NCBI GenBank assembly: GCA_905612405.1
Contig: CAJQRX010000007.1
Span: 1-64,000, forward strand
Reading direction: 5' to 3'
DNA: 64,000 nt
From: an uncultured Candidatus Thioglobus sp.
GTDB taxonomy: Bacteria > Pseudomonadota > Gammaproteobacteria > PS1 > Pseudothioglobaceae
In this document: positions 9,616 through 20,156 of the stretch, in pieces
Layout of the letters: each line of letters opens with the position of its first letter
Numbering within the stretch: position 1 is the stretch's first letter
The notes under the pieces: generated by a model
Seen by the model: the letters and a program-made list of their open reading frames with translations, nothing else
Databases searched by the model: none
Told to the model about the DNA's origin: nothing
Program-made: the position numbers and the translations under genes

Positions 9616-12600
9616 ATGCCTAAAAGACAAGATATAAAAAGTATTTTAATTATTGGAGCAGGGCCGATTGTTATTGGACAGGCCTGTGAGTTTGATTATT
9701 CTGGAGCTCAGGCATGTAAAGCTCTTCGAGAAGAAGGGTATCGAGTAATTTTGGTAAATTCAAATCCTGCAACCATTATGACCGACCCTAAAATGGCTGA
9801 TGCGACGTATATTGAGCCAATCGAGTGGAAAATAGTTGAAAAAATTATTGAAAAAGAAAAGCCCGATGCCTTGCTACCAACTATGGGTGGTCAGACAGCG
9901 CTTAATTGTGCCTTAGATCTTGATCGTCATGGTGTTTTAGAAAAACATAATGTCGAGATGATTGGCGCTAATAAAGAGTCAATCGATAAGGCAGAAGATA
10001 GAGAGTTATTTCGTCAAGCCATGTTAAAAATTGGGCTTGATATGCCTAAGGCTGCAATTGCTCATACTATTGATGAGGCTCTTCAAGTTCAAGAGCAAGT
10101 CGGTTATCCAACTATTATTAGACCGTCATTTACTATGGGCGGCTCTGGTGGTGGAATTGCTTACAATAAAGAGCAATTTATTGAGATATGTCAGCGAGGG
10201 CTTGATCTATCACCAACCAATGAACTTTTAATTGAGGAGTCAATCCTTGGCTGGAAAGAGTTTGAAATGGAGGTTGTTAGAGATACTAAGGATAACTGTA
10301 TTATCATCTGTGCTATTGAGAATTTTGACCCTATGGGAATTCATACTGGTGACTCAATCACTGTTGCGCCGGCCCAAACCTTGACAGATAAAGAATACCA
10401 AGTAATGAGAAATGCCTCTGTAATGGTTCTTAGGGAAATTGGAGTTGACACAGGAGGCTCTAATGTTCAGTTTGCTGTAAATCCTGAGAATGGAAGATTA
10501 ACAATTATTGAGATGAATCCAAGAGTTTCCAGATCATCGGCCCTTGCATCAAAGGCAACTGGCTTTCCTATTGCAAAAGTAGCGGCTAAGTTAGCAATTG
10601 GCTATACCCTGGATGAGCTTGATAATGATATTACAGGTGGTAAAACACCTGCATCATTTGAGCCATCTATTGATTATGTTGTAACAAAAATTCCAAGATT
10701 TGCTTTTGAAAAATTTCCTCAAGCAGATGATCGGCTTACAACTCAAATGAAGTCTGTAGGCGAGGTAATGGCAATGGGCTCAACTTTTCAGGAGTCATTT
10801 CAAAAAGCCATAAGAGGTCTTGAGACAGATAAATCAGGTTTAGATCCAATTGTAGATATTAATGCAGAAGGCTCTAAAGGAAAAATTAGAAGTGAGCTTT
10901 TGTCTGCTGGAGCAGATAGAATATTCTATTTAGCTGATGCATTTAGGATGGGCATGAGCTTAAAAGATGCTTTTGATCTTTCTAAAATTGACCCTTGGTT
11001 TTTATCCCAAGTTGAAGATCTTGTTTTTTCAGAAAAAAGAATTGAAGGCTCTGACCTAGATAATCTTGATACCGAAACAATATATAAATTAAAGCAAAAA
11101 GGGTTTTCTGATAAGCGATTATCTGAGCTTCTTCAATGTACTGAAGATGCTTTTAGAGATAAAAGATTATCTTTAGATATCAAGCCAGTTTTTAAGAGAG
11201 TGGATAGCTGTGCTGCAGAGTTTGATACACAAACGGCTTATCTATATTCCACCTATCAGTCTGAGTGTGAGGCAAAACCCACAAATAATAAAAAGATTAT
11301 GATTTTGGGTGGAGGTCCAAATAGAATTGGACAAGGAATAGAGTTCGATTATTGCTGCGTTCATGCCTCTTTAGCTCTTCAAAAAGATGGATTTGAAACT
11401 ATTATGGTTAACTGTAATCCTGAAACTGTTTCTACGGATTATGATGTGTCAGATCGGTTATATTTTGAGCCACTAACCCTTGAAGATGTTCTAGCGGTAA
11501 TTGATGTTGAGAAACCTGAAGGTATTATTGTTCATTATGGTGGACAAACGCCGCTCAAGCTTGCTGCAGCAATTGAAAAAAGTGGCGCAAAAATTATAGG
11601 TACTAATCCGGACTCGATTGATCTGGCAGAAGATAGAGAGCGTTTTCAAAAAATGATTCAAAAACTGAATCTTAAGCAGCCAGTTAATGGTACGGCTCGA
11701 TCACAAGAGGAAGCAGCTAAGATTGCAGATTCTATTGGATTTCCTCTGGTTGTAAGGCCTTCATATGTCTTAGGTGGACGCGCAATGGAGATTGTGTATA
11801 ACAAGGAAAATTTAGAGCGTTACATGAAAACTGCGGTTCAGGTTTCTAATGATTCTCCAGTGTTGCTAGATTCATTTTTAGATCATGCAATCGAAGTCGA
11901 TATTGACGTAATAAGCGATGGTAAAGACATTGTTATTGGCGGAATTATGGAGCATATTGAGCAGGCAGGAATTCATTCTGGAGATTCTGCATGTTCATTG
12001 CCGCCTCATTCACTTTCCGTTGACGTTCTTGATGAGATGAGAAGACAAGTTAAGCTAATGGCTAAGGAGCTTAATGTAATTGGCTTAATGAATACTCAGC
12101 TTGCTTATCAAGATGGTGAGATTTACGTAATTGAAGTAAACCCAAGAGCCTCTAGAACTGTTCCATTTGTCTCTAAAGCAACTGGTGTTTCAATTGCTAA
12201 TATTGCAGCGCGCGTCATGGCTGGGATATCCTTAGAAGAGCAAAACTTTACGACAGAGATTATTCCCAAGCATTACTCGGTTAAAGAATCAGTTTTCCCA
12301 TTTAATAAATTTTTAGGAGTTGATCCATTTTTAGGTCCAGAAATGAGATCAACTGGAGAGGTCATGGGAGTTGGTCCAGACTTTCCTTCAGCATTCGATA
12401 AAGCCTTTCTTGCAGCGGGTGATATAATTCCTACTAGTGGTAAGGTTTTAGTAAGTCTTCGAACTTTAGATAGAGATAGGCTCGTGGAGTTAGGTCAAAG
12501 GTTAATCAGCCAAGGTTTTGAAATTGTTGCAACACGCACGAATCAAGAAATTCTCAAACAAGCTGACCTTGAATGTACAATGGTTAATAAAGTTTCAGAG

Positions 12601-12825
12601 GGTTCACCGCACATTGTTGATGCGATTAAAAATGATGAAATTAGTTTAATTATTAATTCAACTGATGATTCCCAAGGATTTGAAGATGCCTCAGTTATTC
12701 GTTGTCAAGCTTTGATTCATAAGATTCCTTGCACAACAACAGTTGCAGCTGCTTTTGCTATGCTTGATGGTTTAATGTCTCCAAACAAGCTTGAAGTTCG
12801 TTCTTTACAATCTATTCACAAATAA
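9616..12825 (+). CDS. carB: Carbamoyl-phosphate synthase large subunit
   Basis: 1069 aa [37 protein letters not shown]. Confidence 0.98.
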   Translation: MPKRQDIKSILIIGAGPIVIGQACEFDYSGAQACKALREEGYRVILVNSNPATIMTDPKMADATYIEPIEWKIVEKIIEKEKPDALLPTMGGQTALNCALDLDRHGVLEKHNVEMIGANKESIDKAEDRELFRQAMLKIGLDMPKAAIAHTIDEALQVQEQVGYPTIIRPSFTMGGSGGGIAYNKEQFIEICQRGLDLSPTNELLIEESILGWKEFEMEVVRDTKDNCIIICAIENFDPMGIHTGDSITVAPAQTLTDKEYQVMRNASVMVLREIGVDTGGSNVQFAVNPENGRLTIIEMNPRVSRSSALASKATGFPIAKVAAKLAIGYTLDELDNDITGGKTPASFEPSIDYVVTKIPRFAFEKFPQADDRLTTQMKSVGEVMAMGSTFQESFQKAIRGLETDKSGLDPIVDINAEGSKGKIRSELLSAGADRIFYLADAFRMGMSLKDAFDLSKIDPWFLSQVEDLVFSEKRIEGSDLDNLDTETIYKLKQKGFSDKRLSELLQCTEDAFRDKRLSLDIKPVFKRVDSCAAEFDTQTAYLYSTYQSECEAKPTNNKKIMILGGGPNRIGQGIEFDYCCVHASLALQKDGFETIMVNCNPETVSTDYDVSDRLYFEPLTLEDVLAVIDVEKPEGIIVHYGGQTPLKLAAAIEKSGAKIIGTNPDSIDLAEDRERFQKMIQKLNLKQPVNGTARSQEEAAKIADSIGFPLVVRPSYVLGGRAMEIVYNKENLERYMKTAVQVSNDSPVLLDSFLDHAIEVDIDVISDGKDIVIGGIMEHIEQAGIHSGDSACSLPPHSLSVDVLDEMRRQVKLMAKELNVIGLMNTQLAYQDGEIYVIEVNPRASRTVPFVSKATGVSIANIAARVMAGISLEEQNFTTEIIPKHYSVKESVFPFNKFLGVDPFLGPEMRSTGEVMGVGPDFPSAFDKAFLAAGDIIPTSGKVLVSLRTLDRDRLVELGQRLISQGFEIVATRTNQEILKQADLECTMVNKVSEGSPHIVDAIKNDEISLIINSTDDSQGFEDASVIRCQALIHKIPCTTTVAAAFAMLDGLMSPNKLEVRSLQSIHK

Positions 12826-12830
12826 GTTTT

Positions 12831-13307
12831 ATGGATACAATACCTATAACAGTTAGTGGAGCCAAAGCTCTTGAAGTTGAGTTGCTTAGACTTAAAGATG
12901 AAGAGCGCCCGAGAATAGTAAGTGATATTGCAACTGCAAGAGAGCATGGAGATTTGAAAGAAAATGCTGAATATCATGCTGCTAAAGAAGAGCAGGGTTT
13001 TATTGAAGGCAGAATCCAAGATATTGGCTCTAAATTGTCTCGCCTTCAAGTAATAGATGTTAAACAGCTTACTCAAGATGGTCGCTGCGTATTTGGGACA
13101 ACAGTTAAGCTTTTGAATCTTTCCGATGACACTGAAACTATTTATCAAATTGTTGGAGAAGATGAGGCTGATATTGAGCTTGGTAAAATTTCATGCCACT
13201 CCCCAATTTCTAGTGCACTACTGGGCAATGAAGAGGGTGATGAGGTTACTGTGAAAGCCCCAATTGGCGATATAATTTATGAAATTCTTGAAGTGCAATA
13301 TATCTAA
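12831..13307 (+). CDS. greA: Transcription elongation factor GreA
   Basis: [30 protein letters not shown]. Confidence 0.97.
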   Translation: MDTIPITVSGAKALEVELLRLKDEERPRIVSDIATAREHGDLKENAEYHAAKEEQGFIEGRIQDIGSKLSRLQVIDVKQLTQDGRCVFGTTVKLLNLSDDTETIYQIVGEDEADIELGKISCHSPISSALLGNEEGDEVTVKAPIGDIIYEILEVQYI

Positions 13308-15280
13308 TGAAAAATTTATGGTCTGATGCTGACTCGACTTTATTTGATGGTGATCTGGCTTTACGAGTTTATACATCAAGATTGCTTGGAAAAGATCCAA
13401 CGCTAGTTCTTCATGGTGGTGGAAACACATCAGTCAAAATTACTGAAAGTAATATTGTGGGAAATCAGGAAGAAATTCTTTATGTAAAAGGAAGTGGTTG
13501 GGATCTAGAGTTTATTGAGAAAGCTGGCTTTTCCCCAGTCCGAATGAATCATATGCTAAGTCTAGCTAAATTAGACACACTTTCAGACCCACAAATGGTC
13601 AATGAGCTAAAAACTCAATTAACTAATGCAACATCTCCTACACCTTCTGTTGAGACAATCCTTCATGCAATATTGCCATTTAAGTATGTTGATCATACTC
13701 ACTCAGATGCTGTTGTGACAGTAACAAATACTTTGGAAGGAGAAGATCGAATAAGAGAAATTTATGGCGAACGGATTGTAATTATTCCTTATGTGATGCC
13801 TGGGTTTGACTTAGCTAAAGATGTAGCGAGAATTTTTTCAGAGCAATCTACAGATAAAACTGAAGGAATGGTCTTGATGAATCATGGCATATTTTCCTTT
13901 GGAGATAGCGCAAAAGAGTCTTATGATCGTATGATTAGTCTTGTTAATGAGGCTGAAAACTATCTAATTAACAAAAATGCTTGGGATATTGAAAAACCAG
14001 AAGCTAACTTTGAACAAAAAAATATCAGTAATCAGGTAGCTGAGTTAAGACAGAAAATTTCATTAGCTATTGGAAAGCCAGTATTAATGCATCTAACTAA
14101 TAGCTTATTAGGGTTTAATTTTTGCAATAAAGAAGATGTGAATAGGATAGCAAGCAAAGGCCCATTGACTCCTGACCATGTAATTCGAACTAAACGAATA
14201 CCTATGATTGGTCGAGATATTAATAAATATAATGAAGAGTATGCTTCTTATTTTAATAAGAATGAAGTTAATGCAAAAGCTAGGAAAAAAATGCTTGATC
14301 CAGCGCCAAGAGTTATTTTAGATAAGGAGTTTGGACTTTGTGCTGTTGGTAAAAATATGTCAGAGATTGGTATTATTTCAGATATATATGAGCACACAAT
14401 AGAAAGTATACTAAGGGCAGAAAAATTGGGCGGCTTTGAGGCTCTTCCTGCTAAAGATATATTTGACTTAGAATACTGGGATTTAGAGCAAGCAAAATTA
14501 CTTAAAAACCAAAATTCTTTAGCTTTTGAAGGTGAGGTTGTTCTAATTACTGGAGCAGCTTCTGGAATTGGGAAGGCATGCGTTGAATCTTTTCTTCTTA
14601 GAGGCTCTGCAGTAATTGCTTTAGACCTAGATCCTTCAATCGAAACCATTAATAACGATAAAAACTATTTAGGCTTGATTTGTGATGTAACTAATGAGGA
14701 TGCTTTAGAGGAATTTATAGAAAAAGGTATCCAGTATTTTGGTGGGCTTGATATGGTGGTTTTAAATGCTGGCATGTTTCCAAAGGGAAAAAAAGTTTCT
14801 GAATTACCATCACAGGAATGGAGAAATATTTTTTCTGTTAATCTTGATGCAAATTTAAACATACTTCGAATGGTATTCCCCCTACTTCAAGCTGCCCCAA
14901 ATAATGGTCGCGTGGTTATTATGGGTTCAAAAAATGTTTCTGCTCCTGGTCCTGGAGCTGCTGCATACTCAGCGTCAAAGGCAGCATTAAATCAACTTAT
15001 GCGGGTTTTATCCATGGAGTGGGGAGAACATGGTATTCGCCTAAATACGATTCATCCTAATGCAGTATTTGATACTGGAATATGGACAGATGAAGTTCTT
15101 AAGTCAAGGGCCAAGCAATATAATCTTTCGGTTGATGAATATAAAACAAATAATCTACTCGGCGTTGAGGTTTTTAGTAAAGACGTATCTGAGCTTGCAG
15201 CAGAAATGTGTGGGGTGCTATTCTCTAAAACTACTGCCTCCCAAATACCTGTTGATGGTGGTAATGAAAGAGTTATTTAA
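13307..15280 (+). CDS. Bifunctional class II aldolase / short-chain dehydrogenase
   Basis: N-terminal class II aldolase motifs (LHGGGNTS, VDHTHSDA, MNHGIFSFG) fused to an SDR domain (LITGAASGIG, NAG, AYSASKAAL); start overlaps the greA stop by 1 nt. Confidence 0.93.
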   Translation: MKNLWSDADSTLFDGDLALRVYTSRLLGKDPTLVLHGGGNTSVKITESNIVGNQEEILYVKGSGWDLEFIEKAGFSPVRMNHMLSLAKLDTLSDPQMVNELKTQLTNATSPTPSVETILHAILPFKYVDHTHSDAVVTVTNTLEGEDRIREIYGERIVIIPYVMPGFDLAKDVARIFSEQSTDKTEGMVLMNHGIFSFGDSAKESYDRMISLVNEAENYLINKNAWDIEKPEANFEQKNISNQVAELRQKISLAIGKPVLMHLTNSLLGFNFCNKEDVNRIASKGPLTPDHVIRTKRIPMIGRDINKYNEEYASYFNKNEVNAKARKKMLDPAPRVILDKEFGLCAVGKNMSEIGIISDIYEHTIESILRAEKLGGFEALPAKDIFDLEYWDLEQAKLLKNQNSLAFEGEVVLITGAASGIGKACVESFLLRGSAVIALDLDPSIETINNDKNYLGLICDVTNEDALEEFIEKGIQYFGGLDMVVLNAGMFPKGKKVSELPSQEWRNIFSVNLDANLNILRMVFPLLQAAPNNGRVVIMGSKNVSAPGPGAAAYSASKAALNQLMRVLSMEWGEHGIRLNTIHPNAVFDTGIWTDEVLKSRAKQYNLSVDEYKTNNLLGVEVFSKDVSELAAEMCGVLFSKTTASQIPVDGGNERVI

Positions 15281-15301
15281 TTTTTTTATTAAGGTTAATA
15301 T

Positions 15302-16180
15302 ATGAGTGATTCAAAACCTGTTCTTGGAGTAATAGGCGGAAGTGGAGTTTATGAAATTAATGGACTACAAAATAAGCGCTGGAAAAAAGTATCGTCATCT
15401 TTTGGAGAGCCCTCTGACGAGCTACTGTTTGGTGACTTAAATGGCCAAGAAATGGTGTTTTTACCCAGGCATGGAAGGGGGCATCGAATCCCTCCATCTG
15501 AAATTAATTATCGAGCTAATATTGATGCATTGAAAAGAGCTGGGGTTACTGAGATTATATCTGTTAGTGCTGTAGGATCTTTAAAGGAAGAGTTAAAGCC
15601 AGGTATGTTTGTCATCATAGATCAATTTATTGACAGAACGTTTGCAAGAGAAAAAAGTTTTTTTACATCTGGCCTTGTTGCTCATGTTTCTATGGCTAAC
15701 CCTGTTTGTAGTAGACTAGGAAATCATATTCAAAGTGCAGCAAAAAGCATTGGTATTGAAATAGTTAAAGGTGGAGTTTATATAGCGATGGAAGGACCAC
15801 AATTTTCATCTATAGCAGAGTCAGAGCTTTATCGAAGCTGGGGTTGTGATGTTGTTGGAATGACTAATATGCCTGAGGCAAAGCTCGCTAGAGAAGCTGA
15901 AATGTGCTATGTTTCAGTAGCAATGGTAACTGACTATGATTGCTGGCACACTGAGCATGATAATGTCAGTGTAGATGCTATGATTAAAGTATTAACTGCT
16001 AATGCTGATAATGCAAGGTCTCTTGTTAAGGCTTCATCTGAGGCTGTATCTTCAGATCAATTAAGTAGTAATTGCTCATGCAAGTCTAGCCTTGAAAATG
16101 CCATTATTACTTCTCCTGATTCCCGTGATCAAGAACTGGTGAAAAAATTAGACGCAGTTGCAGGTCGATTATTAAACTAA
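15302..16180 (+). CDS. mtnP: S-methyl-5'-thioadenosine phosphorylase family protein
   Basis: GVIGGSGVYEINGL, FLPRHGRGHRIPPSEINYRANI, YIAMEGPQFSSIAES, VVGMTNMPEAKLAREAEMCY. Confidence 0.94.
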   Translation: MSDSKPVLGVIGGSGVYEINGLQNKRWKKVSSSFGEPSDELLFGDLNGQEMVFLPRHGRGHRIPPSEINYRANIDALKRAGVTEIISVSAVGSLKEELKPGMFVIIDQFIDRTFAREKSFFTSGLVAHVSMANPVCSRLGNHIQSAAKSIGIEIVKGGVYIAMEGPQFSSIAESELYRSWGCDVVGMTNMPEAKLAREAEMCYVSVAMVTDYDCWHTEHDNVSVDAMIKVLTANADNARSLVKASSEAVSSDQLSSNCSCKSSLENAIITSPDSRDQELVKKLDAVAGRLLN

Positions 16181-16198
16181 TTTAAATATAAAAAAATT

Positions 16199-16726
16199 AT
16201 GTCAATTAAATCAAAAATTAGAACGATTGAGAACTATCCAATCGAAGGAGTAATGTTTAGAGATATTACCACATTATTTCAAGATCCTGAAGGCCTTCAT
16301 GAGGCAATTGACTTGCTTGTAGATCGGTATAAAGATTTGAAAATTGATAAAATTGCTGCTATTGAAGCGCGTGGTTTTCTCTTAGGCGCGCCATTAGCAT
16401 ATCTTTTAAATGTAGGACTTGTTTTGATAAGAAAGCCAGGAAAATTACCTGCAAAAACTATTGATCAAGAGTATGAGTTAGAATATGGCTCAGACCGTAT
16501 AGAAGTCCATGATGATGCAATTGAAAAAGGTGAAAAAATATTGATTGTAGATGATTTGATTGCAACAGGTGGAACAGTTGAGGCTGCAGTTAGATTAGTT
16601 GAAAAAATGCAGGGCGAGATTGTAGAGTGTTGTTTTATAGTCGATTTACCTGATATTGGTGGTAGAGCTAGATTAGAAAATATGGGACAAAAGGTTTTTA
16701 CTCTTTGTGAATTTGAGGGCGAATAA
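16199..16726 (+). CDS. apt: Adenine phosphoribosyltransferase
   Basis: GVMFRDITTLFQD, EARGFLLGAPLAYLL, ILIVDDLIATGGT. Confidence 0.96.
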   Translation: MSIKSKIRTIENYPIEGVMFRDITTLFQDPEGLHEAIDLLVDRYKDLKIDKIAAIEARGFLLGAPLAYLLNVGLVLIRKPGKLPAKTIDQEYELEYGSDRIEVHDDAIEKGEKILIVDDLIATGGTVEAAVRLVEKMQGEIVECCFIVDLPDIGGRARLENMGQKVFTLCEFEGE

Positions 16727-17773
16727 ATGAATGAAAACAATATAGAGACCTTAAGATGGTCAAATGATCATCTTGAGATGATAGATCAAAGAATCCTTCC
16801 TTCTGAATTTAGTTATATTTCTTATAGTTCTGCTAAATCAGTAGCCGATGGTATTCGCTCAATGGTTGTTAGAGGTGCTCCTGCTATTGGATGTGCAGCG
16901 GCATATGGAGTTGCTCTTGAGGCGATAAAAACTCAAAGTTTTAATAAGTTAGATTTTTTAAGCGGCATGAGTGATGCATGCAGAATATTACTTGAAAGCC
17001 GGCCAACTGCGATTAATCTTTTTTGGGCAGTTAACAGAATGCAATCAATAATTAAAGATAGTCAAAATTTAGCTCCAAGAGAGCTAGCGATAATATTGTT
17101 AGAAGAAGCACATAATATTAAGGCTGAAGATATCAAAATTAATCGAATGATGGGAAGTTTTGGTGCAGAGCTGCTTTCTGATGGCGCTAATGTTTTAACG
17201 CACTGTAATGCTGGTGCTCTTGCAACAGCTGGTCATGGCACTGCATTAGGGGTTATACGATCAGCTGTTGAGTCTGGGAAAAACATTTCTGTAATTGCAG
17301 ATGAAACTCGTCCATTTTTACAAGGTGCTCGATTGACTGCATGGGAGATGGTACAAGAAGGTATTCCAGTAACTTTGATTTCAGACAATATGTCAGGCCA
17401 TTTAATGAGCCATGGTGAAGTTGATGCAATAGTTGTTGGCACAGATAGAGTAGCAGGAAATGGTGATGTAGCTAATAAAATTGGAACGTATATGGTGGCA
17501 GTTTTAGCAAAAAGACATAATATTCCTTTCTATGTAGCATGCCCACTTTCAACAATTGATAGATCAATCTCAAGTGGCGCTGATATTCCAATTGAGGAAA
17601 GGCCAAACTCTGAGGTAACTGGCTATCAAGATATGCAATGGGCGGCAAAAGGAGTTTTAGTTCGTAATCCTGCATTTGATGTAACGCCAGCAGAGCTTGT
17701 TACTGGGCTAATTACCGAAAAAGGCGTAGTTTTAAGTCCTACTAAAGAGAAAATTGATTTATTATTTATTTAG
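16727..17773 (+). CDS. mtnA: S-methyl-5-thioribose-1-phosphate isomerase
   Basis: MVVRGAPAIGCAAAYGVALEA, LTHCNAGALATAGHGTALGVIR, VVGTDRVAGNGDVANKIGTY; starts directly after the apt stop. Confidence 0.95.
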   Translation: MNENNIETLRWSNDHLEMIDQRILPSEFSYISYSSAKSVADGIRSMVVRGAPAIGCAAAYGVALEAIKTQSFNKLDFLSGMSDACRILLESRPTAINLFWAVNRMQSIIKDSQNLAPRELAIILLEEAHNIKAEDIKINRMMGSFGAELLSDGANVLTHCNAGALATAGHGTALGVIRSAVESGKNISVIADETRPFLQGARLTAWEMVQEGIPVTLISDNMSGHLMSHGEVDAIVVGTDRVAGNGDVANKIGTYMVAVLAKRHNIPFYVACPLSTIDRSISSGADIPIEERPNSEVTGYQDMQWAAKGVLVRNPAFDVTPAELVTGLITEKGVVLSPTKEKIDLLFI

Positions 17774-17836
17774 GATTAAATTGATACTTTGGAGTTAACT
17801 TGTTGTATTATTCTAGTTTTATTTTAGGAGTAAATA

Positions 17837-18967
17837 ATGCCTGGCTTATTACCCAATATTGATCCTGATGGACTCTTAGAGTATTCAGTAGTCTATACAG
17901 ATAGGTCACTTAATCACATGTCTAATTCATTCCAAAGTGTAATGAATGAGGTTTCTGCATCACTCAAACAAGTTTACAGAGCAGAAGCAGTTGTTTTAGT
18001 TCCTGGCGGTGGAACTTATGCTATGGAGGCTGTAGCTCGACAATTTGCAACTGATAAAAGTTGTCTAGTTTTGAGAAATGGCTGGTTTAGTTATCGCTGG
18101 TCTCAGATTCTTGAAATGGGTGATATTCCCTCTGAGCAGGTAGTTTTAAAAGCTAGCAAGATTAGTGATGGATCTCAAGCCCCATTTGCTCCTGTTGACG
18201 TTAATGAAGTTGTAAATCAAATTAAAAGTCAAAAGCCAGATATGGTTTTTGCGCCTCATGTAGAAACATCAGCAGGTATTATTCTGCCAGATGACTATAT
18301 TCAAACTGTTGCAGAAGCGGTTCATTCGGTCGGTGGAATGTTCGTTCTTGATTGTATTGCTTCTGGGGCTATATGGATTGATATGGAGAAACTTGGAGTT
18401 GATATTTTAGTTAGTGCACCTCAAAAAGGCTGGAGTGCATCGCCATCATTTGGAATGGTAATGCTTTCGTCAAATGCCTCCAAAAAGATACATGAGACTC
18501 AAAGCACAAGCTACTCATGTGACCTTCTTAAGTGGCTTCAAATTATGCAGGCATATGAAAATGGTGGGCATGCTTATCATGCGACAATGCCTACAGATGC
18601 AATTAAGCACTTTCGAGATACTATTAATGAGACTGCTGAATTTGGATTTGATAATGCACGTCAAAAACAACAAGAGCTTGGAGATAGAGTAAGAGGCCTA
18701 CTTAGTAAATATAATTTTATTAGTGTAGCAGCTGATGGCTTTCTTGCGCCAGGAGTTGTTGTTAGCTACACCTCTGATAAAGAAATACATAATGGCTCAA
18801 AATTTAAAGATATGGGCATGCAAATTGCAGCTGGTGTTCCTCTTAAGTGTGATGAGGGTGATGATTATCAGACATTCAGACTTGGGTTATTTGGTTTAGA
18901 TAAACTGAAAGATGTTGATGCAGCTCTGGGTAGGCTTGAGTCTGCCTTTAAACAATTAGTGGCATAA
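17837..18967 (+). CDS. Class V aminotransferase (alanine-glyoxylate aminotransferase-like)
   Basis: PGGGTYAMEAVARQF, FVLDCIASGAIW, LVSAPQKGWSASPSFGMVMLS PLP-lysine region. Confidence 0.85.
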   Translation: MPGLLPNIDPDGLLEYSVVYTDRSLNHMSNSFQSVMNEVSASLKQVYRAEAVVLVPGGGTYAMEAVARQFATDKSCLVLRNGWFSYRWSQILEMGDIPSEQVVLKASKISDGSQAPFAPVDVNEVVNQIKSQKPDMVFAPHVETSAGIILPDDYIQTVAEAVHSVGGMFVLDCIASGAIWIDMEKLGVDILVSAPQKGWSASPSFGMVMLSSNASKKIHETQSTSYSCDLLKWLQIMQAYENGGHAYHATMPTDAIKHFRDTINETAEFGFDNARQKQQELGDRVRGLLSKYNFISVAADGFLAPGVVVSYTSDKEIHNGSKFKDMGMQIAAGVPLKCDEGDDYQTFRLGLFGLDKLKDVDAALGRLESAFKQLVA

Positions 18968-19410
18968 TGAAAGTAGAGAGCCTAAAAATAACTGATAAAG
19001 AACAATGGTGTGAACTTTATCAAGGCTATGCTAACTTTTATAAAATGCCAATGAATGAGGATATTCTTGATACAGTTTGGTCATGGATATTTGATATAGA
19101 AAATAAGTTTTATGCTATTGGCGCTAGATCTTCTCAGGGAAATTTAGTTGGTTTTATGCATTTTAGAGAAATGCCGTCTCCATTAAGAGGCTCCTTAATT
19201 GGTTTTTTAGATGACTTATATGTTCATCCAGATCATAGGGGCTCTGGTGTAGTTCAGTCCCTATTTAGAGAGCTTAAATCACTTGCTGAAAAGAATAATT
19301 GGCCATATGTTAGATGGATTACTGCAAGTGATAATCATAGAGCACGAGCAGTTTATGATAAGATTTCAGGAAAAATCGATTTCGTAACTTATCAAATGCA
19401 GTCAAAATAG
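18967..19410 (+). CDS. GNAT family N-acetyltransferase
   Basis: FLDDLYVHPDHRGSGVVQSLFRELK, ITASDNHRARAVYDKI. Confidence 0.9.
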   Translation: MKVESLKITDKEQWCELYQGYANFYKMPMNEDILDTVWSWIFDIENKFYAIGARSSQGNLVGFMHFREMPSPLRGSLIGFLDDLYVHPDHRGSGVVQSLFRELKSLAEKNNWPYVRWITASDNHRARAVYDKISGKIDFVTYQMQSK

Positions 19411-19426
19411 TTTCAAGGACTTATTT

Positions 19427-20140
19427 ATGAAACTTGGTGAAATTGTAAATAAGTTTTCAGAGCCTCCACATCCAAGAGGTATCTCAATAGAAGGAAAATT
19501 GGTTAGCTTAAGGCCTTTAGTTGCAGACAAGCATTCTGAAGAACTTTTTTTGGCTAATGCACTAGATAAGGATTATATAAACTGGGCTTACCTTCCCTAT
19601 GGACCTTTTGAAACTGAGCCTGAATATCATAAATGGATAAAATCATTTGAAAAAAATATTGACCCTGTTTTTTTTGCAATTATTAGTAAAAAACTCAATA
19701 AAGCGATTGGTATTGCAAGTTATCTAAGAATTAATCCAGATGATGGTTTAATAGAGGTTGGTCATATAAACTATTCTCCACTTCTTCAAAGAACGACTGA
19801 AGCAACTGAAACAATGTTTTTAATGATGAAGTGGGCATTTGATAATGGCTATAGAAGATATGAGTGGAAGTGCAATGCTCTTAATCTAAGATCACGTAAC
19901 TCCGCCCAAAGACTCGGTTTTTCATATGAGGGTGTCTTTAGGCAGATGGCTATTGTAAAGGGTCAAAATCGTGATACAGCTTGGTTTGCAATTATTGATA
20001 AGGAATGGGAAAAAGTTGAAGATTGCTTTAAGAGATTCCTGTCTAGTAGTAATTTTGATAAAGAAGGGCGACCAAGCGTTTCACTTTCAGCTTTAACAAA
20101 GCCACTACTATACAAGTTAGACAATCTTGATTGTTCATAA
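19427..20140 (+). CDS. GNAT family N-acetyltransferase (RimJ/RimL type)
   Basis: IGIASYLRINPDDGLIEVGHINYSPLLQRT, NLRSRNSAQRLGFSYEGVFRQ. Confidence 0.9.
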   Translation: MKLGEIVNKFSEPPHPRGISIEGKLVSLRPLVADKHSEELFLANALDKDYINWAYLPYGPFETEPEYHKWIKSFEKNIDPVFFAIISKKLNKAIGIASYLRINPDDGLIEVGHINYSPLLQRTTEATETMFLMMKWAFDNGYRRYEWKCNALNLRSRNSAQRLGFSYEGVFRQMAIVKGQNRDTAWFAIIDKEWEKVEDCFKRFLSSSNFDKEGRPSVSLSALTKPLLYKLDNLDCS

Positions 20141-20156
20141 ACTTTAGTCCGGTGTC

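Noticed and set aside
12816-13148. 110-aa antisense ORF over greA
   Set aside because: greA is unambiguous; the antisense translation has no protein-like character
14248-14862. Antisense ORFs over the aldolase/SDR gene
   Set aside because: Low-complexity Ser/Thr-rich shadow translations of a well-supported gene
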